Below are positions 24,966 to 35,800 of a stretch of DNA of 64,000 bases, piece by piece. How positions within the stretch are numbered: position 1 is the first letter of the stretch; the number at the start of each line of letters is the position of its first letter. The position numbers and the translations under genes were made by a program. The stretch comes from Malachius bipustulatus (Eukaryota; Arthropoda; Insecta; Coleoptera; Melyridae). A model generated the notes under the pieces. That model was given only the letters and a program-made list of their open reading frames with translations, searched no databases and was not told the origin of the DNA. The DNA lies in assembly GCA_910589415.1 (NCBI GenBank), contig OU342638.1:39591579-39655578 (forward strand), given 5' to 3'.

Positions 24966-25580
24966 GATTCTGCGATTTTGACATTGAAGATAGAAAAACG
25001 TAGCAGTGAATTGGATATATCCATGCAGAGATCTAAATTAAAATTGCTGACACACTAACAGCAAGGCTACTAGAGTTGACTTCAAGCTTTGTTCAACAGC
25101 TGATTCCGTAGGTTATTCCTTTCGTTAACCTACGAGAGACTTCTGTCAAAAATTAATGACAGAAAGTCGGTGACGAAGAAGATTCATTAAGGGAACAAAC
25201 TGTGAGTAATTTTAAGTTAATTTTAAGTTAGTTGTTGTAAGTGTTATTGTTTGGAAAAATTTCTTCTTGTAATAAAACCCAAACAAGTTTAAATTGAGTT
25301 TCAATAGGAGTTTATAGGTTATGAAAATTTAAAAAAAATTATAAAAAAAATATACTTGAACTCACTCTGAGTAATAGAGGTCTCATACAGACTAAACTTT
25401 TATTAGTTTTTTAAAAAAGAAAGGCCCCCTAAATAAATAAATTGTTTATGGTAAGAGGGAATCAGAGAGGAAAATAAATTTTCAAAAAAGAGTATAGAAA
25501 GCACAGTCCCTGCGAACCATAACAAAATATAAATATATAAATATATATATAAATATATATATAAATATATATATATATAT
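24966..25580. other. Intergenic, ending in an AT microsatellite
   Basis: No gene recognised. About 25526-25580 is an ATAAATATAT repeat. The open frame on the opposite strand there codes only repeated Ile and Tyr and is not a gene. Confidence 0.5.
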
Positions 25581-26857
25581 AATGGAAAATTGTTAAGGGC
25601 TATAGGCAAAAGTCTTTTCTTAAAGTGTGGTCTTTATTATAATATCAACGTTTCGACCGAACAATTTGGGTCATCTTCGGGATTCTAAAATGACAAAAAG
25701 GAAACAGTTAACGATATAGCAGCTACTTACTAAAGATTACTTACAATAATTTGACCAATTCAATAGGTCTGGAAACATTTGGTAATTAAAAGAATTAAAA
25801 AATTTGTAATTTCTCGTCAACTATTTTCTTTGACAGATGTTTTGTCATTGAAAATTTATAATAATTATTACATAATAGTAGGTATTAAGACTAGGAACAA
25901 TTGAAACAATATAAATATAATAATTACAGAATTTTTGATTGATATTATTGTTTAAGAAATTGTAAATAAAAATAAAAATAAAAATTAGCTAGGTAGTTAA
26001 TTTTTGTTCATTGTTTTTTGAGAATTTTTGTTATGTATGTCTGTTAATTTTGTTGTCATATAATAATATGGAGTTGTAAATAATGTTAAGGTCGTTTATA
26101 TCTGATTTGGTGTTAATGGAATTACTATCTTCATTTATATAACACATCTCAAGAAAAATTCTTTTTTGAAAATGTTTTTCTTCTGTGAGTACAGAAATGT
26201 CTTCAAAGTTGGCCTCGTGATTGTTTTCTCTTTGGTGTTTGGCTAAAGCACAACGTTGTGGTCTTAATTTTGTATCACTCTTGTGTAATGATATTCGTTG
26301 TTTTAAATAGGTGGAACATTGTCCGATGTAAGTACCATTGCAATTTTTACAAGGTATTTTGTAGACGATATCTGATCTTAACAACAAAATTAACAGACAT
26401 ACATAACAAAAATTCTCAAAAAACAATGAACAAAAATTAACTACCTAGCTAATTTTTACTTTTATTTACAATTACAATTTTTTTAAACAATAATATCAAT
26501 CAAAAATTCTGTAATTATTATATTTATATTATTTCAATTGTTCCTAGTCTTAATACCTACTATTATGTAATAATTATTATAAATTTTCAATGACAAAACA
26601 TCTGTCAAAGAAAATAGTTGACGAGAAATTACAAATTTTTTAATTCTTTTAATTACCAAATGTTTCCAGACCTATTGAATTGGTCAAATTATTGTAAGTA
26701 ATCTTTAGTAAGTAGCTGCTATATCGTTAACTGTTTCCTTTTTGTCATTTTAGAATCCCGAAGATGACCCAAATTGTTCGGTCGAAACGTTGATATTATA
26801 ATAAAGACCACACTTTAAGAAAAGACTTTTGCCTATAGCCCTTAACAATTTTCCATT
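25581..26857 (-). mobile_element. Penelope-like retroelement fragment with inverted 476-bp arms
   Basis: Bases 25581-26056 are almost perfectly the reverse complement of 26381-26857, and about 324 bp of unique sequence separates them. The unique part plus one arm encodes the C-terminal GIY-YIG endonuclease of a Penelope-like element, and the frame ends inside the left arm. Inverted flanking repeats around a 5'-truncated copy are a known configuration for Penelope-like elements. The outer edges abut AT-rich tracts. No reverse transcriptase is present, so the copy cannot move by itself. Confidence 0.8.
26031..26380 (-). pseudogene. GIY-YIG endonuclease remnant of a Penelope-like element
   Basis: The frame reads DIVYKIPCKNCNGTYIGQ and then LKQRISLHKSD. 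This is the Penelope-type GIY-YIG core with its characteristic CKNC cysteine pair between VYKIPC and YIGQ. A second conserved stretch, ALAKHQRENNH, follows with its histidine, and downstream comes a KRIFLEMCYI segment. In Penelope-like elements this domain lies C-terminal to the reverse transcriptase and nicks target DNA. The reverse transcriptase is absent, and the codons before the domain come from the inverted arm. I therefore treat it as a non-functional remnant, although its own frame is intact. Confidence 0.75.
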
Positions 26858-27017
26858 AATATATTTATTTGGCAATTACTTCTATTATAATAATTATATA
26901 TATATATATATCGTGGGCAGGTGAATTTTGGAAAACCACTTTTTCGTGATCTGGGGGTCATGATCGGTGGACATTTGATGAGTTTGGGTGATTTTCGAAA
27001 AGTGATGTCGTCCTCAA

Positions 27018-27048
27018 TAGTGTATTTTTTTATTAAAAAAATACACTA
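27018..27048. repeat. Perfect palindrome with 15-bp arms
   Basis: TAGTGTATTTTTTTA is followed, after one base, by its exact reverse complement. It lies between the Penelope fragment and a MITE, with no associated gene. Confidence 0.7.
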
Positions 27049-27087
27049 ATAACATACAAAAGTATAATTTACATCATCACTAAAATG

Positions 27088-27784
27088 TAGGGAACCCGTA
27101 TTACCGACATTGACGCTTACTAGGGTAGCGCATTCTCATTCTCACAAAAAGTTGGAAATGTCAAATTTAACTTCAAAAACGTCAGAGTTTCCATGAACTG
27201 TCTAAAATTTCACATAATTTGCTATTAAGTGCGCGTATTTAAAAAAAAATTTCCTTTTTTTTCCTTTAGAGGATGTTTCAACAATAAAAATATGAATTTC
27301 TACTTGCTCGCGTTGCCTAAGTGTAACTTTTTAATATTTTAAACGCAATATAGTCCTCTATAAATACTTACCTGTTATTACTGGGATTTTCTGGACAAAA
27401 AAAAAGCGCCTAACCCAATCAGCAGACATAGTACATATTATGATTGCTGAAAATATACGGAGCTCAGAATTTCCGTATTCTTGGAAGTTTGTCAGGTAGG
27501 CTTTATTACATAATTATCTTGATGAATCTTATTTTTAAGGATCTTGCTGTATGGGAGGATCTTATAGGGGTACTAAGATCACATATACTGCCATTCGTGT
27601 GTCCACCCAGATTTTTCTCAGTAACCACGTTAGATGTGAGTTAAAAATTATACTAATACTAAAGTCTACAGCTTCGTAGATCCTATAAACCAGTAATGTG
27701 TTTTTAATACCCACTGAAAGTAAGCGTCAACGAGTGAATACGCTACCCTAGCAAGCGTTAGTGTCGGTAATACAGGTACCCTAC
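27088..27784. mobile_element. MITE of about 700 bp ending in GTAGGG...TATTACCGACA
   Basis: The left end, starting GTAGGGAACCCGTATTACC, has an inverted counterpart ending ACAGGTACCCTAC. About 50 bp of imperfect complementarity includes TAGGGTAGCG. The same terminal sequence occurs twice as small foldbacks in the cytochrome b561 intron (41867-41993), which defines a family. No transposase is seen. Confidence 0.7.
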
Positions 27785-28386
27785 TAAGATGTCCCTATTC
27801 ATCAATCATCTAACTCTGGGAATATATTTTGGATTTTCTGACAGCTGATTGGTCTATCCTCAAACCAGAGACAATTTATTTCCCTACCAAAAACACCATG
27901 TCCCAATAAAATATAACCACATTTATAACATCAAGGGTTTTATTTATTGACGAATACGGGCCTAGAACGTCGTTTTTACCAAAAGATTTTCATTTGTCTT
28001 CTTTAATAATTTTAATACAAAATGAAAAATAGTGTTCAGTTACATAGCAATGTTGCCACGTTATGCAAAGTGCTGGTTTTCTTCTTCTTTTTTTTCTTCA
28101 AATGGCAGCAATTCTTCGTAATTTGAAATTCAAACTAGTCAGTTCAGAATTAAAAAATATGTAAGCTTCTGTAGTAGATCTCTCAGTTTTCGAGATAGGC
28201 AGAAGATTATTTTGAGGGTTGATTTTTTGACAAGCTTAAGCGCCTTGAAAATTCGCCAGAGGACGTGCCGTTTTATCCTGCAAATTCGCGTTCTCGAGAT
28301 ACGATCGTTCAAATTTGAAAAAATGACGATTTTTACCTTCAAGAGTTTTGTGAGAAACGATTTTAATTTATTTCAATATACATCAG
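27785..28386. other. Intergenic, nothing recognised
   Basis: AT-rich sequence. A frame pair on both strands at 28139-28478 is mirror-like and repeat-derived. Confidence 0.4.
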
Positions 28387-28575
28387 CAGGGTGGCCCAAC
28401 GAAAACGTACCAGGCCTAGCAACTTGGAAACACAAGATGTACACGAAAAGCGCCGAAAAAGGTCAATTTTGTTATTAAGGGAGACACGTCTTTAGACGAC
28501 AAACCTGGTCAGTTAATTTTGTCACCAGATGTTTCGGCGTTTTTCGCGTACATCATCAGTTTCAAAGTCAGTGGG
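28387..28575. mobile_element. Diverged relative of the 15.4-kb foldback element
   Basis: CAGGGTGGCCCAACGAAAA, then GCGCCGAAAAAGGTCAATTTT, recalls the arm of the 15444-15946 element. An inverted GTTTCGGCGTTTTTCGCG follows at about 28530. It looks like a decayed copy. Confidence 0.5.
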
Positions 28576-29493
28576 CCTCGCTTGTATCAAAAAAATCTCA
28601 ACAACTTTTTAAATAAATTTTTATTTATTAAAAACATACACGTTTATATGCTTCATTCATTATTACAATTAATTAATTAATTATAATAATTTTGAACTAA
28701 TTTTAAATAAAGGTTAGAGTTTTCTTTTAGTAATATACACCTAGTAGGTACCTAGTAGAACCCCCAACATCATCAACTCCCATTATTTACTTACGTACCA
28801 TACCATCCGTAATTAATAATATCGAAACAGGAAACAGCTAATGATACAAAAATATGATCGTAATTAATTAATTAATTAATTACAGACACAAAAACATAAA
28901 GAACAATAATAATTATTATTCAGCACATCACAACCGACACAAATTAATATAAATGCAAATGTTTACCTGAACCAACCCGGAACTTACATACTTAAATTTA
29001 ACAGTCTTATAAAATTATGCAGAGAATAGAAACACAGAGATTTTGTCGCTTGTAACTATGAATAAGTGCCGTTACCACCATCGCTATAGCGACAGGAAAC
29101 TAGATTTAATTCAATTTAATTAGTAATGGAAGATAATCTATCTCAATAATTATTATTAAACGACTCATCTTCTTTTTTAACTTTCCGTTAATAAAATAAT
29201 CAAACCAAATGTGATGATGATGTATTTACGTATGTCATGTCTCATAAAATCAGGTACACATCGCAACTCTCACAATTTATAAACAAAACAAACCAAAAAT
29301 GAACATGTACCCGATTATTATTATCATCAGGACTACCGCAGAGCAAGCAAGCCCACTTCTTCTAATATGGCATACGTTATTATTATTACGTTAATTTAAT
29401 TAAGTAAACGATTTGGCTAACGGTAATTTAAAGAAAAGGGTTCTACCACAATAATCGACCAATAAAAAAAAAAAAAAACAACCGACAAACGAC
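28576..29493. other. 3' flank and probable 3' UTR of PDI
   Basis: AT-rich sequence downstream of the PDI stop codon on the minus strand, with runs of TTAATTAATTAA near 28670 and 28866. I could not fix the cleavage site. No other gene is seen. Confidence 0.45.
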
Positions 29494-31041
29494 CTACAAC
29501 TCGTCCTTCTTGGGAGCGTCGTCGTCCTCGTTCTCCTCCTCGATCGGCTCGTCCGACCCGGTGACCGCGCCCCCCGACTCGACAAACTTGATCATGCTCT
29601 CCAGGTCCCTGGAGCCGTTGTACTCGATCACCCTGTTGTCGTCCTTGGCGTACATCTTGATCGTCGGGAAGCTGGTGACTTTGGTGTGCTCCAGCTCGTT
29701 CGCCGTGGCGTCCATCTTCGCTATGACTATGTCGGCGTCGTCCTTGAAGTGCTCCGCCAGTTTGTCGTAGATCGGGGCGAGCTGCTTGCAGTGCCCGCAC
29801 CACGGCGCGTAGAACTCGACCAGCACGCTCTTCGAGGCGTCCAACGCGACGCTGTCAAAGTTATTCGCCACCAGCACCTTGACCGGCTCCTTGTCCCAGT
29901 CCTCGGGGATCTCCTGACTGAGCAGGTGCTGCTTCAGCTTCCCGTCCAGGAAGTCCTGCACGAACTGCTTGATGCTGTCGCTGGTCAGATCGGCGGTGTC
30001 CGGCTTGTATTTCGCCATGTCGTCCTCCAGCTTGATGAGCCGCGCGGCCGGCACCTCCTCCTTGCGCATCCCGAAGAACTCGAGGATCCTCTGGTGGTCC
30101 TCCTCGCTGGCGTCGATCGTCACGAACAGGACCTGCTCCCGGAACGGTTTCGCCACCTTCTTCGCCTCCTCGAGGATCGTGTTGAAGTGGTCCTCGTCCT
30201 TGTTCAGGAAGAGCAGCAGGTGGCTCTTGATCTCCCCGCCGAAGATCTTCTGGGCCGTCTCGTGGTTGAACTCGACGATCAGCGGCAGGGAATTGACCGT
30301 CACGAATTTCTTGATCTCGTCCTGTTTGGTCGCGTCGCCGTCGAAAGCGACTTTGCCCTCGTCGAACTTCTTGAAGAGGACGATCGAGCCGCAGCTCGCC
30401 TCGTACTCCTTGTAGAGGTCGTCGCTGGACGTGACGGCAAAGGCCTGATCGTCGATCTCCGCTGCGACCGAGATGTACGCCTTCGCTTCCTCGCTCTCGC
30501 GGTCCTTGAAGAAACCGATCACGGCCACGCGGGACCCCTCGATGAACTCCTTCGCTTCTTCCACGCTCGTTAGCTCCTTCGCCGGAGGTCCGGTCTTCTT
30601 CAGTAACCTGCGAATTATCTCATTAACAACAATCAATTGAAAACATCAATTAGCTCCTACGTACCAGTTGACGATATCCTCAGCGTGTCTCCCTCCGTTA
30701 TACTCGATTGGGGATCCGTTCCTGAAGAACTTCAGCGTGGGGTACCCCCTCACCTTGTACTCTTCGGCGAGATCAGTCTCTTCGGTGGCGTCAACTTTAG
30801 CCAGCTTGATGTTGGGATGTTCCTCGGAGAGACTCTTGGCCGCCTTGACGTACTCGGGGGCGAGGGATTTGCAGTGACCGCACCAGGGGGCGTAGAACTC
30901 GACCAGCACGAACTCGTTATCGGAGATGGCGCCCTTGAAGTTGGTTTTCGTCAGGACCAGAACGCCGTCGTCGGTCTTGATGTCTTCCGACGAGGAGATG
31001 CAGGTCGTCACCAGAAGGAGGAGGCTCACGATTCGCAACAT
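29494..31041 (-). CDS. Pdi: Protein disulfide isomerase (ER)
   Basis: Two exons, 31041-30665 and 30607-29494, are joined across a 57-bp GT-AG intron that splits the Trp codon of [13 protein letters not shown]. They give 496 residues, the usual length for insect PDI. A hydrophobic signal peptide (about 1-17) leads into thioredoxin domain a with active site CGHC (54-57). Domains b and b' follow without active cysteines, then domain a' with CGHC (396-399) in [14 protein letters not shown]. An acidic tail ends in the retention signal KDEL. The enzyme forms, breaks and rearranges disulfides in secretory proteins, and in animals also serves as the beta subunit of prolyl 4-hydroxylase. The exons are distinctly GC-rich against AT-rich flanks. 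Long open frames on the opposite strand are shadows of this composition. Confidence 0.97.
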
Positions 31042-32895
31042 CTGGTTGCCGTCGGGGAAAAAGACACGTGGCTTAGTTTTTAATTAATCAGTTTTTTTCG
31101 TGATGACTTACCTTTCACTTTGATGGTATACTTGATTTTTTAGGGTACCGGTACGCCGACAAGTTGTTAATCCTGCTGCCGTGGCGGTGACGATAACAAA
31201 ATGAAGCACTGGAACGGGAACTGGGGGAATTAAACTGCTCGGTTTGATATCGGATCAAATCAAGTGACTCTGTCTCATTGACCCCTGACTTGATTGAAGT
31301 GCCAGTGCCAGTCCTTGTGCCAGCGAAGAAGAAACAGAAGCGGTGATCGGCGCCGGTGCCAGCGAGTAAGGATGGTACACGTCAACAACGACGTTTGAAC
31401 TACGACCGCTATTGGTCGATTTTATTTGACAAATCGTGTCGTTACTCGTTACCGTGGGCTCGACACGTGGGTTTTATGAACGTTTTATCTAATCAGACAC
31501 GGAGCGATTACGATAATTTATCCGGTTCCAAGTTGCAATTATTTCAACATGATTAATTACAAGTATTGCGATTATTATTATTATAAAGTGCTAATAATAA
31601 AATTAATAGGTGAAAGGTTCCATTTTATTTAATAACAGTGACAGTTCCAGTAGTTCAATCAATTATTCAAATTCAAATGTGTCAGTCAATTGTCATTTAA
31701 TTTCTTGGAAGCGCGTTCTGATTATAAAACATCAGGAAGGATGATTTGATAACTGATTGCAAGTCGTATTCTTTTAATGTGAATTTTCGAATCATTCGAA
31801 TGATATAATAAATAAATGTGATCCGTTTGATCGGATCACAACTCTTATATCGAATAAAGCGAAGTAATTGCAAATTGTGACCAAAAGAACGGGGCTGATG
31901 TCTCAAGGTCGATTGGCCGCCATTTTATGTGAGGGCAAAAAATAGAGTCCGGTTGAATTACGTTAAATGCATTGCATGACATTTATTACTTACTTAATTG
32001 TTCAAATGTGAGTTTAAGGAATTAAATCTGTTTGATACAAATTATAGATCTAATTATTATCAATCAATGACGTAAAAAACTGAGATGTTTCATAACTTCT
32101 GTAAAAAAAAAAACGCGGTACCCAGCATTGGATAAAATTCTCACTCGAATTTTTTAAAATATACCTTAGCTATTTATTTATTGAACTTCTGATTCTAGGG
32201 AATTCCTGGTTTAGGTAAGTAATATTCGTTTTTTCTACTGAAAATGAACTATTCATTTAAGATCGAAATTTGAAAATTAATTTTCAAGGGATGATTAATA
32301 AAAAAAAAGGGAAAGGTAATAAATATAACAATCAAACAATTAAATAAGTCTATATAATAATAAAATTCATAAAATCAAACACTAATACATATAAACATAA
32401 TACAGCGATACAAACAGAGTGATAGCAGTAATTTTATACAATTGGTAACTCTTCCTTATATTACTCTTTGGTTTGGTATTCCTCACGAAATTTACATTAA
32501 TAATAGTACCAGTATCAGTAAATCGTTCCAGAAAGAATAACATTCACTATTATACTTATTTTACTTTTTTTATAATTTAATAATTAAACCATTAGGTTGC
32601 CGGTAATGGTGTGAAATTATTCAAAATATCACTACTTAATAACAAAAGATACAGAATTACTTAATATTTACTACTACTCCAATCCTCATCCATTTCCAGA
32701 TCTAGACATTGACAATAAATGACAACAATTCCCAATATTTTGACGTTCCGATTCGACTCGACAATATACGTTATTGTTAAAGCACACTTTATTTATTATT
32801 ATTATTATTATCATTAAAGCTATATTTTGAATAACTTCACATTGTTTGTTATTGTTATTGTAATAATAATAATAATTGTAAAAGGATCAGATAAT
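31042..32895. other. Promoter of PDI and intergenic sequence
   Basis: This 1.85 kb separates the PDI start from the 3' end of the synaptobrevin gene, both on the minus strand. No exon is seen. TTA/TAA microsatellite tracts occur near 32788-32812, and TTTATT at about 32790 could serve as the poly(A) signal of synaptobrevin on the minus strand. Confidence 0.45.
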
Positions 32896-35800
32896 TTATC
32901 CAGTGGCTGGTTTGGTGTCGGGTGCAACAGCGTTTGGTGGTGGGTTCTGTACCGCCGGCGGCGGTGCTGGCTGATAGACGATCTGGGGGCCCTGAGCTTC
33001 GGTTTTATCGGGCATAAATTTCACTAGAACATTGCAAAAGTTATCATAACGAGTGCCACAACATGTAAATTAACATCAATCAGGGACTTTTTCTTTTTCA
33101 CGTTGTATAGGTATCTTATTATCTATTCAATGACAATTCGTCTAATAGTATTATGTTTAGAGGTTGGTACGAGTAGTTTATTATTATTGTTTCATATAAT
33201 GAGTAGTTTAGTGTTTAGATCTGTCTGTCTTTGTTTTATTTAATTTAATAACAATATTCATCTGAACAATGATGTCATACTAAGCAATAATAATGAATAA
33301 CAAGTAATAAAAGTGTAAACCATGCATTCAAATGTCAAATCTGTCAAAGTGTCAGAATTGTTATTAATGTAAAAATGTAATCATGCTTGAAAAATGTGAA
33401 AGAATATTTACCTTTGCATCTGACAAGCGACACGTGAAGTGTGAAGTGACAAGTGACAAGTGACAGTAATCCAGATCCTCGAAGTAGTACTTTACTTATT
33501 ACATTAGTGCTATATATTTCATTATTCATTTATATCTATTATTTTTATTACTATGTCGGTAGTTTTCCTCAATAAACGTTATGCAATGTACGATACAATA
33601 AATAAATAAAAAAATTCCTATCCTACTACATCCAGTCTCGCTTATCTTACATTATTAATTAGAAGCAAATAGTTAGTCTTGCTAAAATGTAAATATTTAC
33701 ATTTTATTATTAACATTGTCTTATTATTATCGTCCTTTAATAATAATAATAACATTATTAAATAAATTTAAAAATAAGAATCAACCAAAGATTACTCTCA
33801 TACATTGACTGATGAAAAACTCTAATTGACTGATGAGACACTAATGAATGACGATGCACACGATTAAATGATGAATGACAGATGATTGGTGACATATAAT
33901 AATAATTTATTATAGCAATTCTTTGGTTGATCCTTTCCTAATCCACCTTTACAAGTTATCGTTATAAAATATAATTATTCAAATTAACAATAATAAGTCC
34001 CTGCATGGACTGGCAATAATTTTAATAACAGAATCACACCCATCAAGACTATTGTTTCTAACTTTTTCGCATCTCTTAATTACCAATTCAATTAATTTGG
34101 TGTGTGTTTTGCGTTAATTACTTATTAGTATTAGTAGATCTGTTTTGTTGAATTGAGTACTGCAAAGAAAATAACACAATCCGAAATAAGTAAAAATGAT
34201 CGAAGAATAATGTATGTACACATGCGCACATGCATTTATTTATATGGACAGATCATGCTCATATGCTTCATATAATAATACGTCACGTCAAAAATAAAAA
34301 GAAGAGCATTAACAGGTTGTATTGCTAAATAAGTCTTGCGGCCCAGACTGCATGGCAGTTAATAGAGGCCTGCAAACGCATTTTATAACGCGCAGTCGCA
34401 AACCTTATTTAGCTCTTATGCAGTCATCATCTCATGCAAGCGAGATGTTTGCGTTAATTGTCATTTTATTTATCAAAAAAAAGGATGATATCAATAAAAA
34501 GAAAACCTGCTCATTTTCTTCTATTATTATTGCAAAAAAATATAATAAACAGCATGCTTCTTTCTAATTATAATTATAATTATAATAATTTATAGATCAA
34601 GCATGCTCGTCAATCAAAAGTTACATCACGCAAGTCACAATAATGAAGTGACAGAAGTGACATAATAACTGACAGTTACAATTAATCAGGCACATCACAT
34701 CAATGGGGCGCTTGTTTACTAAATAAAAAAATAATACTGATGGTAAAAAGGTAATAATATTAAAATATCTAAAGGTAAAGACAGACAGAAGCCACCTTAT
34801 CATTAAACACCGATTACACACACTGTATATAATTAATTACCGAATTCGTGTAGTAGAGAGTTTAGCCTCTAGGTTACATGAAGTTCACTAAAAAAAGGGA
34901 CAAACGTTGCATTTAATTTTATAACGAAATTTTCAGCTCTACTATAGAATTTCAGGTATCGAGTAATGGGGTTAGTTTCACTTTTTGGTTAGTGTGGTTT
35001 GATCTTGTCTATAGTTTTACGTAGGTATTCGACTGTCGGTTAAAAGTGGTTGGAGGGGGGGTCGATGTAAAAAAAATTACTTACTGACAATAATGATTAA
35101 TATAATCAGTCCAATCACTCCCATTATTATCATCATCTGGAACGAAAACGAAATTGAAACGGTCTGCCGAGAATCGGCTCGCGTGTACGATTACCTTTAA
35201 GTTCTGCAGCCAGAATTTCCTTTTAAGTTTGCCTGCCTGTTGTTCGAATTGTGAAGCTCCTTGCTGTAATGCATCTGTCAAGAGAAAAAAATTATTACTA
35301 TTACTACCCCTACCCCTACTCCTACCAAAAAATATATATACTCTAAGGTATTATAATCTTGAATCTTGACTAATAATAGTTAGTTATATTAGCTCTGAGG
35401 TAAATACACGGTTCTTCTTGTTTAATACTTATGGCCTCACAGTCATAAGCTATTTAGCCAAAACTCTTTTTTTACATTTTTTTTCATTAGAAATTTTATC
35501 TTTTTTATTTAATTTGATTCAAGACTCCGAGCAGGTCTCTACTCCCAGCTCGAATCGAACTGACCTGCCCTATCGTCCAGCTCGGACAGCTTCTGATCTC
35601 TCTCCAGCACTTTTTCGACGTTGGTCTTCATGATATCCACGACCTCGTCCACTTGCGCCTGGGTCTGCTGCAGCCGCTTCTGCGCGGCGACCTGCTGGGG
35701 CGTCCGGGGACCTCCGACGATCTCGTCACCCTCCTGGCCGGCCGCCGGAGCGCCCAGGGTGTCCCCCGGACCAGACCTGCGAACACGTGGATGCGATTAG

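Noticed and set aside
29686..30573. 295-codon plus-strand frame
   Set aside because: It is the antisense shadow of the GC-rich PDI exon, rich in Leu, Val, Asp and Arg with no domain of its own.
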